From the NCBI GenBank assembly GCA_014799785.1, contig JAAVHI010000031.1, positions 5,217 to 41,682 on the forward strand: a DNA stretch of 36,466 nucleotides, written 5' to 3'. A model generated the notes under the pieces. That model was not told where the DNA came from. It worked only from the letters and a program-made list of their open reading frames with translations, and did no database searches. Both the position numbers and the translations under genes were made by a program. This DNA comes from Ruminococcus sp. GTDB taxonomy: Bacteria; Bacillota; Clostridia; Oscillospirales; Ruminococcaceae. Below are positions 1-9,928 of the stretch, in pieces. Position 1 is the first letter of the stretch, and each line of letters begins with the position of its first letter.

Positions 1-3000
1 CTCAATGGAACAAACTACACAAACAGTACGGGTGTTTTGAATATGACGAACGAATCCGATACCGTAAAGGTACACGGCAGCTTTATCATGCAGTCAACAG
101 CTTCGCACAGCGGAAAGCTTACAGCGGGAACACTTGAGATTGGCGGAGATTTGACACAGGTCGGCGGGGCGAACAGCTATAACTTCTGTACATCTGGAAG
201 TCATACAACAATACTTAATGGTACGGAAAAACAGAGCGTAAGTATTAACGATAATTACAGAGATTATTCCCGTTTCAACAATTTGAAGATCACAAATACC
301 TCGATTGATGGTGTGAATTTTCCAAGAACAACATATGTAGTCGGAAATCTTTACAATACGGAAACCAAAATTACAAACGGAGCAAATCTTGTACTTACAG
401 GATTATTTGCGGATAACGCTTGGAATCATGATATATGGCTGAATGAAAACAGAACTCTGAGCGAGGATACGGAAATCGGAGGAAATCTGTATCTTAACGG
501 CGGCACATTAAATCTCAACGGACATACACTAACTGTAAAGGAAAATGTATATCTTGGAGCTGATACAAGTACAACATATTTAAATATCAACAAGGGTAAG
601 TTGTATGTAAATGGAAACTTCAATATGCGCATGACAAATGGAAATTGCTGTTACGGTTATCTTATAATGACAAATGCAGAAGACTACGTATGTGTAAACG
701 GAGATTTTAATGCATTTGCATATTACAATTACAGTAAGCTTACAGACGGAACGTTGGAGGTAAAGGGAAACTTTACACAAGGATACAGTCGCTATGCAGA
801 CCATTTTGCCCCCAGCGGAAATCATAAGGTAATCCTCAGCGGCGAAAAGCTTCAGAAGGTTGAGTTTGCAACAACACAATCATATTTTAATATTCTCGAA
901 ATAACCAAGCCTCTTGATACGGGTTATGTGTTCAGCAGAGTACCTCTTTGGAACGAACTTATTGAGGGTAAAGCAGATACAGAAGCGCCTACTGCTCCTA
1001 AAAATCTGAAATTTGTACGTTCAAATTCATCTTCTATATCAATGACATGGAGCGCTTCTTCCGATAATGCTGCGGTATATTGCTACTACATCTACCGGAA
1101 CGGCGAGCGTGTTGGCAATACCACAAAGACCGAATATATCGACAACGGTCTTAAGAGCCATACTTCCTATGAATACTACATTGTAGCTTGTGACACTTCG
1201 GGAAATCTTTCCGAATGGAGCAATATTCTTGAAGCTTCAACAGACGTTGACGCGTTTGCTCCCACACAGCCTGCAAATCTGGCGGCAAAAATCCAGTCCG
1301 AGGGTGTTGTACGTCTTTCCTGGACAGCTTCTTCCGATAACGGAACTGTTGTTAAGTATAACGTATACAGAAACGGAACGCTTATCGGTTCGTCGAATGG
1401 TACTGCTTTCACAGACTCCACAGCTTTCGGCGGATACTATGAATATTATGTTGAAGCTGTTGATAACGAGGACAACGTTTCAAGGGCGAGCGCAAGCGTG
1501 TTCATAGACAATCTTGCTCCGAGCGCGCCTGTTCTGACACTTAATTCCGTTAAGGACGATTATGTATCTCTTTCATGGGAGTGCAGCGATAATGTAGGCG
1601 TTGTGAAGTACGATCTGTACAGAAACAATGTTAAAATCAAATCCTTTAATGCAAATATGTATATTGATACCGATGTAAGTCTTGATACAAACTATACATA
1701 TTATGTTGTAGCTCATGATGCAGCGGGAAATGTTTCCGAAAGCAGTAATGAGGTTACGGTTTATACGGGCGAAGATACAGAAGAACCTGTTGTAATAAAA
1801 ATTACATCGCAAAAGTCAAAATATAATAAAACAGCAGTAATTGCAGTAAGTGTTAAAGATAACATAGGTGTTTCATCTGTTGTTATCCAATGCTCTTCTG
1901 ATAATAAAACATGGATTGATTCAACAAGCGAAAAAGCTAATGGCAGGGCTTATGCTACGGTTAATGTGGCTGTTGATACAACAGTATATAGCGACGGGGA
2001 ATTGTATATTCGTGCTGTTGCAGAAGATAACAGCGGAAATATAAGTCAAACAAGTACATCACCTGTTTGCAAAATAGTTGTAGATAATACTGCTCCTGAT
2101 AAGCTTGATAAACTTAATATAGACACAAACAATAATCAAATTAAACTGAATTGGGATAAGTCCGCAGCGCCGGACTTTGCACACTATAATTTATATAGAT
2201 CTGCTGATAACGTTAATTATACAATTATAAGTGATAGCTTGACTGGAATTTCATATATAGATATATCGGCATTAATTGGTGTAACATATTACTATGCAAT
2301 TTCTGTTGTAGATGCAGTCGGAAATGAAAGTCTTTTATTGTATAGCACTGCTTGTATATTGGAAACTGACTCAACATCTCCTAAAATGTTAAGCATAAAC
2401 CCTGTCAATGGATCAAAAATATCAGAAAACCAGGCAATAAGTATCTTCTGTATGGATAATACAGAAATAAAAGATATATCAGTCTATATTAAACCCAATG
2501 ATTCCAATGACTGGGAAAGTGTTTATTCCGAAGAAATTAACACTAACAGCAAACTTGTTAAATTCAATCTTAACACTGAAAATTTGAGTAGTGGAAAATA
2601 TCAGTTAAAGGTTATACTTACTGATAAATATAATAATGTTTCTTCAGATACCATTGTTACATATACTTTGGAAAAATGTGAACTTTCAATGCCGGAGCTT
2701 TCGGTTGAAGCGGGTAACCTTTCTTCCAAATTATCATGGAGCATGGAAAGCGAAAAAAATATTTCTTACTATAAGGTTTACCGTCGAAGGTTAGGAAACT
2801 TTGTTTACGTAGGAAGAACAACTGAAAAAAAATATGTAGATACCGACCTTGAAGCCAAAAAATACACATATTATGTTGTTGCTGTAGATAAATTTGGCAA
2901 CAACGTAACCAGTGAGCGTGTTGACATTACGCCATTGAATATTGACGGAAAAGCTCCAATAGCAGATGCCGGAACGGATATTGTTGTTTTTGAAAATGAA

Positions 3001-5094
3001 TCTGTAATTTTTGACGGAACTCGTTCAACAGATAACGTAGGAATTGTTGCATATAATTGGGACTTTGGAGATAATTCTTCATCAGATTTAGGATTGACCG
3101 CACATACATATGCAGAAGCAGGCAATTATACAGCAACTCTTACTGTATATGATGCTGCAGGAAATTTAGACAAAGCAACAAGAAAGATTACTGTTTTAGA
3201 CAGCAGCAATTTAGCCGCTGAACTTTGCGTCGTATCAAATGGAAATCAGCCGTTAAGTAACGTAATGGTTTATTATGAACTTCCTGACGGAACAAAATCT
3301 ACGGTTTATACTGATGTAAATGGAAAAACATTAATAAAATCTGGTGAATGCTCTGTAACAGTTTATCTGTATAAAAAAGGGTACTCTCCGTTGAAAAAAA
3401 CAATTAATGTTAGTAAAAACAGTTTAAAGCATACTATTGAATTAAAAAAGCAGGATTTGGTTGTTGGAGATATTAAAGTAAAAGAGCTTACTCTTCAGGA
3501 AATGATTGATCGCGGAGTGGATATTACTGCAACGGAAAATCAAGCAGTATTTGAAGCAAGCGTGCAAGTCGCATATGCAGAAGATATATATGGTAACTCG
3601 GAAATCAATGTTTTAATTGATGCAAAAGGCGACATAATACCGGGAACTATTAAGGTAGAAAGCGATCTTTTTGAGGTAAGCTATGATACTGAAAGCGGGA
3701 CAGCTTCTATAAAGCCTAAAACCGGAAACGGTTCAAGCACTTCAACCACAACCTTTAAGCCTATTATTGGCGGAGAAAATGAATTAGCCGGTATAGCAGT
3801 GCTGAGAATTTCTCAAAATGTTACATGGCTTAAAGAATGTTTTGATGTCGAATTGTCAGTAACAAATCTTGCCGATAAGGAATTCCCTATAAACGGCGCT
3901 GTTGCTTCATTAATTACTCCGGATGAACTTTCTCTTGCCAAAACTGACGTAACACAAAATCTTAACGTATCTATGGGTAATATTCTGGGCGGAGAGACTA
4001 AAACTATATCTTGGGCTGTAATGGGTTCAAAACAAGGAGAATATGATGTAAGCGCAAAATTTTCCGGAACACTTATGCCGTTTGAAACAGATATATCCGC
4101 TTTGTTTAAATCATCGGAAAAAATAAAAGTATATGGCAGCTCTGCCTTGGAGTACTACCAGTACAGCCGCGTATATACAGACGATGGAATGAAAATCAAT
4201 ACCGTCTTTACTGTTACTAATGTTTCTGACAAATCAATTTATAATGTTAGCGCAAACCTTGGCGATATTGAAGAACTTAATGACGTAAAAGAAATGAAAT
4301 TGATATACCCTGATGGAACGATCATTTATGTTTATCGAGACAGTGAAGTTAACCCCAAGCCTGAATTTTTACCGGCTCTTCGTAAGTCAGACGATTATGG
4401 ATACCTTGAACTGAAACCCGGGGAAAGTGTTATAGGAACACATACAGTCAGTGTATCGGAGGCTGCTATGCAGTCTGCTGCAAAGTCTGTAAATAATTTA
4501 AAATTAACTCCTGATTCCAATGGCAAACTCTGCGGATCAATCGGAACTGTTGATGTTAAATACTACGAAAATTCGGTAAGAGCAATTGCAGCATCGCTTG
4601 CAGCAAAAGTGAAAAATGGCAATATCCGAAAAACAACAGGTGGAAAAATTGATTCCAACGTACTAACTGTTGCAGTTGATATTTCAACCGGAAACGTTTA
4701 TTGGGGATTAAGCAACAGAAAAGACGGAAATCCAACGTTTTCAGGAAATGATAATATATGCAAATTTATTTCCGAACGCATAAAGGATGTCAACTACCGC
4801 TACGGATACACTGCAGAAGAAGGCGTTGATGGAAGAGGCTTAATAAATTGTGGAGAATATAACGCAATTAACAACGCCATAAACTGCGGCGCCGATCCTG
4901 AAAACCTATATGTGTACAGCGTGGTAAAAAAGAACGGCGATTACATTCAGGCCTGTGTAAACTGTAAAACAATGTACAAAGGATATGTTCATTTTATCGG
5001 AGATAACTCAGACCCTGCCAATCTTGCAGCAGAAACATTTGATACGTATGATACATACACTCCTCAAATGTATAGCTTAAATGCTGCTGCATAA
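1..5094 (+). CDS. Giant FN3/PKD surface protein with C-terminal deaminase-like toxin domain (5' partial)
   Basis: The frame is open from base 1, so the true start and any signal peptide lie left of the window. The TTG at 37 falls inside a repeat of beta-strand units (bases 1-960) and is not a start. Modules in order: FN3 at about 980-1240, 1258-1500 and 1516-1755; Ig-like 1780-2090; FN3 2095-2350; Ig-like 2375-2665; FN3 2690-2930; PKD 2955-3200 (NWDFGDNSS); a regulatory-like beta fold 3215-3450; an uncharacterised beta-rich part to about 4530; and a terminal domain at 4660-5090. That last domain has TVAVDISTGNVYWG, then INCGEYNAINNAI with Cys and Glu codons at 4849 and 4855, then ACVNC with Cys codons at 4954 and 4963. 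This is the layout of deaminase-fold toxins of the YwqJ type (H/C-x-E plus C-x-x-C, zinc-binding). The substrate cannot be read from sequence. The architecture is a delivered polymorphic toxin: long stalk, short toxic tip, immunity candidate downstream. The toxin call is inference. Confidence -1.
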   Translation, partial: LNGTNYTNSTGVLNMTNESDTVKVHGSFIMQSTASHSGKLTAGTLEIGGDLTQVGGANSYNFCTSGSHTTILNGTEKQSVSINDNYRDYSRFNNLKITNTSIDGVNFPRTTYVVGNLYNTETKITNGANLVLTGLFADNAWNHDIWLNENRTLSEDTEIGGNLYLNGGTLNLNGHTLTVKENVYLGADTSTTYLNINKGKLYVNGNFNMRMTNGNCCYGYLIMTNAEDYVCVNGDFNAFAYYNYSKLTDGTLEVKGNFTQGYSRYADHFAPSGNHKVILSGEKLQKVEFATTQSYFNILEITKPLDTGYVFSRVPLWNELIEGKADTEAPTAPKNLKFVRSNSSSISMTWSASSDNAAVYCYYIYRNGERVGNTTKTEYIDNGLKSHTSYEYYIVACDTSGNLSEWSNILEASTDVDAFAPTQPANLAAKIQSEGVVRLSWTASSDNGTVVKYNVYRNGTLIGSSNGTAFTDSTAFGGYYEYYVEAVDNEDNVSRASASVFIDNLAPSAPVLTLNSVKDDYVSLSWECSDNVGVVKYDLYRNNVKIKSFNANMYIDTDVSLDTNYTYYVVAHDAAGNVSESSNEVTVYTGEDTEEPVVIKITSQKSKYNKTAVIAVSVKDNIGVSSVVIQCSSDNKTWIDSTSEKANGRAYATVNVAVDTTVYSDGELYIRAVAEDNSGNISQTSTSPVCKIVVDNTAPDKLDKLNIDTNNNQIKLNWDKSAAPDFAHYNLYRSADNVNYTIISDSLTGISYIDISALIGVTYYYAISVVDAVGNESLLLYSTACILETDSTSPKMLSINPVNGSKISENQAISIFCMDNTEIKDISVYIKPNDSNDWESVYSEEINTNSKLVKFNLNTENLSSGKYQLKVILTDKYNNVSSDTIVTYTLEKCELSMPELSVEAGNLSSKLSWSMESEKNISYYKVYRRRLGNFVYVGRTTEKKYVDTDLEAKKYTYYVVAVDKFGNNVTSERVDITPLNIDGKAPIADAGTDIVVFENESVIFDGTRSTDNVGIVAYNWDFGDNSSSDLGLTAHTYAEAGNYTATLTVYDAAGNLDKATRKITVLDSSNLAAELCVVSNGNQPLSNVMVYYELPDGTKSTVYTDVNGKTLIKSGECSVTVYLYKKGYSPLKKTINVSKNSLKHTIELKKQDLVVGDIKVKELTLQEMIDRGVDITATENQAVFEASVQVAYAEDIYGNSEINVLIDAKGDIIPGTIKVESDLFEVSYDTESGTASIKPKTGNGSSTSTTTFKPIIGGENELAGIAVLRISQNVTWLKECFDVELSVTNLADKEFPINGAVASLITPDELSLAKTDVTQNLNVSMGNILGGETKTISWAVMGSKQGEYDVSAKFSGTLMPFETDISALFKSSEKIKVYGSSALEYYQYSRVYTDDGMKINTVFTVTNVSDKSIYNVSANLGDIEELNDVKEMKLIYPDGTIIYVYRDSEVNPKPEFLPALRKSDDYGYLELKPGESVIGTHTVSVSEAAMQSAAKSVNNLKLTPDSNGKLCGSIGTVDVKYYENSVRAIAASLAAKVKNGNIRKTTGGKIDSNVLTVAVDISTGNVYWGLSNRKDGNPTFSGNDNICKFISERIKDVNYRYGYTAEEGVDGRGLINCGEYNAINNAINCGADPENLYVYSVVKKNGDYIQACVNCKTMYKGYVHFIGDNSDPANLAAETFDTYDTYTPQMYSLNAAA

Positions 5095-5105
5095 AACATT
5101 AGAAG

Positions 5106-5140
5106 TGCCTATGTCCGAACCTAAAAGTAGGACATAGGCA
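5106..5140 (+). promoter_or_regulatory. Intergenic hairpin between toxin and putative immunity gene
   Basis: A perfect 11-bp inverted repeat, TGCCTATGTCC (5106-5116) and GGACATAGGCA (5130-5140), encloses a 13-base loop. No T-tract follows. The AGGTAAGGTGG ribosome-binding site of the next gene starts at the foot of the stem. It could be an RNA processing or stabilising element, or an inefficient attenuator that sets the toxin to immunity ratio. Confidence -1.
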
Positions 5141-5156
5141 GGTAAGGTGGTTAAAT

Positions 5157-5825
5157 GTGAAAAAAAACGTTTCAATGCTGAATATCAAAGGGAAATTTTG
5201 CTATGGCATAAAACTTATAGTAAAGCTGATTGAATATTATGATTATGACTATAATAAATGGTATGATTTTCTTGTTGATTTGACTGATTATACTTTAATT
5301 GATTTCTATTCGGGGTCAATTGGAAGGCATTCAAAACATTGGTCACCGTCTGAATATTCTCCCGCCGAAATACTTGAGCCTGTTTATATGCCCGATAAAA
5401 ACGGTAAAGATTTTTATCCGTGCGATATATGCGAAAAAATCAATTGGCTTTTTTCTGATAACGGAGCCGAATCAGGATTTTGTCTTAACTTTAAAAACTG
5501 CAGTTATGTATCTAACCATTATCGGTATGCTCGTCCAAATAAGGATCAGTATTCAACGGGAAAATATAAAAAATATTATGACTTATTTATGAGTGCTGAT
5601 ATAAATTTGCTTCGCATAATTTACGACACAATTTCCTTGACAGATGAAACATCAGGAGAGCTATTTAACGGCAGTCGTGATCCACTTATGTTGGATATGC
5701 TATCGGTATATGAATCTATCGGCATTGAAATGCCCGATTTATCAGGAATACCTGATGAAGGTTTTGGTAAAAGTATACCTTGCAGTTTTGATTGTATTGA
5801 ACTAATAACCAGAAAGGATATCTAA
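5157..5825 (+). CDS. Putative immunity protein for the upstream deaminase-like toxin
   Basis: This is a 222-residue protein of no family I recognise. The start is GTG at 5157, chosen for the AGGTAAGGTGG site seven bases upstream and the preceding hairpin. There is no signal peptide and no membrane segment, so it should be cytosolic. It is rich in aromatic residues, with many Tyr and Asp in the first 60 residues and a YPCDICEKINW segment holding a C-x-x-C pair near residue 90. It begins 62 bases after a toxin-like gene, and its stop lies two bases before the next start. In polymorphic toxin loci the gene directly after the toxin normally encodes the neutralising partner, and size, location and solubility fit. 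The role is inferred from position only. An unrelated hypothetical protein is the alternative. Confidence -1.
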   Translation: MKKNVSMLNIKGKFCYGIKLIVKLIEYYDYDYNKWYDFLVDLTDYTLIDFYSGSIGRHSKHWSPSEYSPAEILEPVYMPDKNGKDFYPCDICEKINWLFSDNGAESGFCLNFKNCSYVSNHYRYARPNKDQYSTGKYKKYYDLFMSADINLLRIIYDTISLTDETSGELFNGSRDPLMLDMLSVYESIGIEMPDLSGIPDEGFGKSIPCSFDCIELITRKDI

Positions 5826-5827
5826 AA

Positions 5828-8800
5828 ATGTATAACGTTTCTTTTAAAAGATGTATTTCTTTTATATTAAGTATTATAATGATGTTTAGCATTATTTTTA
5901 CTGATGGAGCAGTGCTGTGTGCATTCGCGGAAGAAGCTAAACAAAAGGTATATACCTACAATAATTTCAACGTTGAATATATAATTGAAAATAAATGGGA
6001 CGGAGCACAATCTGTAAAGATGAAGATTACAAATACCGGTGATGAATCAATTTTAAACTGGTATTTGAAATACAGCTCCGGCGGAATAATTGAAAATTTA
6101 TACAATGCAGTAACATATTCTAATTCAGAAACAGAGTGTATTTTAAAGCATAATGGATATAACTATGAAATTGAGCCCAGCAGTTCAGTTGAATTCGGTT
6201 ATATTCTCCGAGGAGAAAACTTAACATTTCCAAATGGATTTGAACTATGCAATAAACGTGTTGAAAAAAAATCCGGATATACTGTCGATTTCAATATTAC
6301 AAGCGAGTGGGATAACGGATTTAATGCTGACATTGTCATAACTAATACTACTAATAAACCTATTGAAGCATGGGCATTAACATTTGATTCAAATTTTGCA
6401 ATTAATAATTACTGGAATTGCAAACTTCTTGACAATACAAATAGCAAATATACCATTGCAAACAAGCTCTGGACCACCCCTATAGTTGCGGGCGGTTCGG
6501 CAACTTTTGGATTTTCTGCTAATTTAATTGATGGTGAGAAACCATATGCAAAAAATTGGACTTTGACAGAAGTTGTAATTGATATTTCTGAGGAAAAAGA
6601 AGAAGCGGACTTCCCTATAATTGGTTTTGTTGAATATAATAATGAATCTAATTCACTTATAATATCATGGCTTACAGAATTTGAAAACGGTTCTTTTGAA
6701 ATTTTAAGCTCTGACGATGGAAATAAATTTAAATCAATTGCAACCGTCAACGATGTATATAGTTATGAGTATAAAATTACCGATTCGTTTTTAAAACGAT
6801 ATTTTAAAATCAGACAAACATTAAATAGCGGTCGAATCGGCGAATCTAATGTCTTACTTGTATGCAAGAATAAAAATGGTTATGCAATGGAATTCACTGA
6901 TACAGATGATGACGGCGTTCCGGATTATTTAGAAACGGGTCTTGGTTTGGACATAAATAAAGCTGATACAGATGATGATGGTTTAACCGATTATGAAGAA
7001 ATGTTTTTGACAGGCACGGATCCTATGGTATACGATTCGGTTAAAAAAGACGTATCTGATTCAAATGCTGATTCAGACGGTGACGGTCTGTCAAATAAAA
7101 AAGAAATAGAATTAGGAACTGATCCTGTATTTGAAGATACAGATGATGATGGGCTTTCCGATGGAGAAGAAGTTAATACATACAATACAAATCCATTAAA
7201 AGCCGATACAGATGATGACGGCATAAATGACGGTGATGAAATATCCATGGGCTTGGATCCGTTAAATCCGAATACTTATGGAATTCCGGATAAAGAATAT
7301 ACATTTAATGTTACTCTATCCGAGGACAGCGAAGCTATGTCTGAAATAAATGCAGACAATGACTACAAATTGTCAATTGAAATAACAGCAGCAGGTAATG
7401 TAGAAAAAAATATCGACGTGCGGGAAAGCAATTATTCAGAAACAATAAAAAATTCTGCTATAATCGGAAAATCTTTTGACATTGAGTATGATACATCATG
7501 CACAACAGAAAGTGCTGTTATTAAATTTAAATTGGAAGATTCGTTAGTAAATGAGTCTGAAAGCAATGCCAATATAGAGCGATTTTGCGTCTTTAAGCTT
7601 TTTGAAGACTATAATGTCATTTTACCTGTTTACACAGAATATAATTCAAATGACAACTTAGTTTCCGCACAGATTGATGAACTTGGAACATATTGCCTGA
7701 TGGATATGGAAAAACTTGTGGATAACATATCAAGCAGTAATTCTGAAAACAAAGAATCTGTTAAAACACTTTCTTTTGTTGATAAGCCTGTTGTATATGC
7801 AAATCCAAGAAATATTTCATGGCAAAGTTCAATAGATAAGTCTTCAATTAATGTTGTTTTTATTATGGATATACGCAATAATATTGATAGGGAAACATTT
7901 GATTCTGTTAAGAGCAATGTTATCAACGCAGCATCCGAGGTACTTAAAGAATCACCTAATGCAAAAATATACTTAATTTTGCAGCATTATGATAAAGAGT
8001 CAAGAGATAATCTGGGTTATACGCTCATTGAAGATGAAGATGAAATTTACTTTACTGATCCTGTCAGAATATTTGATGAATTGGATTATTTACGAACATG
8101 GTCTGTAAATAAGTACAATAAATATTGTATTCTTTCCGATGCTATAAAGTATGTTTTTGACAATTGTGATAACAGCAAAGGTACGTATTGTTTCAGCATA
8201 TTTGATAGTACTGATGTAGTTTATCGTACTTCTCTCGTAGGAGAGGATATGATCGGAGTAACAGAATCTGATGACTACGGTTACGAAGTGCTTAACAGAC
8301 TTTCTGAAAATCAAATGGATGTAAGTATTATTTCAAATATCTCTCCGGAGTATAATCTGGGATATGCTATAGATATATACAAATCCACCGGAGGAATTTA
8401 TATTGATGGCTTATATGATTTTTCCGATGAAGTTTTAAAGCATATTTATGGATATGTTCCAAATCATGATGTTGAAAGCACTGTCTTTTATAATGGATTG
8501 AATTTTGAGGAAATGAAGCTTGATAGAGAGGTTACAAAGGATTATCTGAATGCTGCCAAAGAACTTAAGGAGGCAACTGAAAAAGCTGAAAAGACTAATA
8601 AGTATTCCGATATTAAATCTATAAGAGCACAATACAGTTCATTTGCAGACACAGATAGTGATGGTGCATATGACTTTGAAGAAATTGATATATGCAATCA
8701 ATTAATTAAATGGGACAATGATAATATTATGTTGCCTACCCTGCAAGAATATTGCGATGAGATTAACAATTCTAAAGTAAAAAAAGCGATGAGGGAATAC

Positions 8801-9928
8801 GTTAAAGAAAATTGGGAGCCTTTGTTAAACATAAACGTAATGCCTACCACTTCAAATCCAATGAATGAAGACAGTGACGGTGATGGTCTGCTTGATGGAA
8901 AACCATATGAATATAATGATGAGATTTTAGCGCCAGCTGACAATGATCCGCTTGTGCCTAATGGCTCAAAAGACATATGGCTTACACATATAGAAAATGC
9001 TAAAAACAAAAATATTCCTGAGGAGATCGGTCATTGGTACGGATATACCGACCCGCAATTGAATAATACGGAGTTGGCAGGATTCCAAGCTCTTTATGAT
9101 GAATTCTTATATCTTGTAGAAAATGATAAAATTGACTTGTTAAAAATTGACGTAGTTACTGATATGAGATGTCTGATATATTCATGGTATTTATATAAAA
9201 GCGGAGATACAGCTGGATATGCAATAGTACAATATTTTATGAATGAATTAAAATCCAAAGTGGTCAATAAGGATGAAGCTAATGAAGTAATGGCAAGTTT
9301 GGGTTCAAGATTTTTGAATTTCAAATCTGACAGCACAATCGGAGGCTATGACGGAGTTATACATTCACAGCCCAGAAGTTGGCAGTTTGTCGGAGGATAT
9401 AATAACTTATACGATATTATATTTGGTTTTGGAACAAACGATAATATTGGAAAAGAGAAATTTCCGTTTACTGTTGAAGCAGATGATATGGAGTATATTT
9501 TATGGATTTGGCGCGGTGACTATCTAAATTTAGGAGCAGGAGCGGAAATAGGAATATACAGTCGCCCAAGTTATTTGTCTCAAGACCCTGATTTCTTTGA
9601 CCATTATTTTGTTGATTACGATTTGGCACTTCCCATGCAGTTGTATCTTTATGAATACAACGGTGCTGATAAAATTAATAATGTATTTTCATGGAGACCC
9701 AATGATGATCAATGGTGGATAACGGGATTTAATCCTGAATATGTTAACAAAGTTGATGTTAAAAAATTAGTTTCTGTTGGATGCATTGATTTTACGGGGC
9801 ATGAAGAAATGTATGATGCTTTAAAAACAAGCACGCTAAGACAAAATACAATAAAAGATTACGCTATTTTTGATGACATCAATTTAGTTGTTTGGTTATG
9901 TTGGTATGAAAGGAACTTATTGCAATGA
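5828..9928 (+). CDS. Secreted CBM2-like / TSP3-repeat / VWA-like protein with C-terminal DUF4474
   Basis: A 1366-residue exported protein. A signal peptide covers residues 1-34 (basic start, hydrophobic stretch, AFA-EE cleavage). Two domains resembling family-2 carbohydrate-binding modules follow, at about 41-140 and 147-245; the second has the typical SEWDNGFNADIVITN start and a late ATFGFSANL. About five thrombospondin type 3 calcium-binding repeats (DTDDDGxxD) span residues 354-485, and further copies occur at bases 8645 and 8870. Bases 7840-8440 encode a von Willebrand A-like domain whose metal site is degenerate (MDIRNN instead of DxSxS). The C-terminus (bases 9390-9820) matches DUF4474 as I know it, including WRGDYLNLGAGAEIGIY. 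It starts two bases after the immunity candidate and overlaps the next gene by ATGA. The enzymatic role of DUF4474 is unknown. It could be a second effector or a cell-wall or plant-fibre-associated surface protein. Confidence -1.
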   Translation: MYNVSFKRCISFILSIIMMFSIIFTDGAVLCAFAEEAKQKVYTYNNFNVEYIIENKWDGAQSVKMKITNTGDESILNWYLKYSSGGIIENLYNAVTYSNSETECILKHNGYNYEIEPSSSVEFGYILRGENLTFPNGFELCNKRVEKKSGYTVDFNITSEWDNGFNADIVITNTTNKPIEAWALTFDSNFAINNYWNCKLLDNTNSKYTIANKLWTTPIVAGGSATFGFSANLIDGEKPYAKNWTLTEVVIDISEEKEEADFPIIGFVEYNNESNSLIISWLTEFENGSFEILSSDDGNKFKSIATVNDVYSYEYKITDSFLKRYFKIRQTLNSGRIGESNVLLVCKNKNGYAMEFTDTDDDGVPDYLETGLGLDINKADTDDDGLTDYEEMFLTGTDPMVYDSVKKDVSDSNADSDGDGLSNKKEIELGTDPVFEDTDDDGLSDGEEVNTYNTNPLKADTDDDGINDGDEISMGLDPLNPNTYGIPDKEYTFNVTLSEDSEAMSEINADNDYKLSIEITAAGNVEKNIDVRESNYSETIKNSAIIGKSFDIEYDTSCTTESAVIKFKLEDSLVNESESNANIERFCVFKLFEDYNVILPVYTEYNSNDNLVSAQIDELGTYCLMDMEKLVDNISSSNSENKESVKTLSFVDKPVVYANPRNISWQSSIDKSSINVVFIMDIRNNIDRETFDSVKSNVINAASEVLKESPNAKIYLILQHYDKESRDNLGYTLIEDEDEIYFTDPVRIFDELDYLRTWSVNKYNKYCILSDAIKYVFDNCDNSKGTYCFSIFDSTDVVYRTSLVGEDMIGVTESDDYGYEVLNRLSENQMDVSIISNISPEYNLGYAIDIYKSTGGIYIDGLYDFSDEVLKHIYGYVPNHDVESTVFYNGLNFEEMKLDREVTKDYLNAAKELKEATEKAEKTNKYSDIKSIRAQYSSFADTDSDGAYDFEEIDICNQLIKWDNDNIMLPTLQEYCDEINNSKVKKAMREYVKENWEPLLNINVMPTTSNPMNEDSDGDGLLDGKPYEYNDEILAPADNDPLVPNGSKDIWLTHIENAKNKNIPEEIGHWYGYTDPQLNNTELAGFQALYDEFLYLVENDKIDLLKIDVVTDMRCLIYSWYLYKSGDTAGYAIVQYFMNELKSKVVNKDEANEVMASLGSRFLNFKSDSTIGGYDGVIHSQPRSWQFVGGYNNLYDIIFGFGTNDNIGKEKFPFTVEADDMEYILWIWRGDYLNLGAGAEIGIYSRPSYLSQDPDFFDHYFVDYDLALPMQLYLYEYNGADKINNVFSWRPNDDQWWITGFNPEYVNKVDVKKLVSVGCIDFTGHEEMYDALKTSTLRQNTIKDYAIFDDINLVVWLCWYERNLLQ

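Noticed and set aside
37..39. TTG at 37 as the start of the giant surface gene
   Set aside because: The frame is open back to base 1, and codons before 37 continue the same beta-repeat, so the gene starts outside the window.
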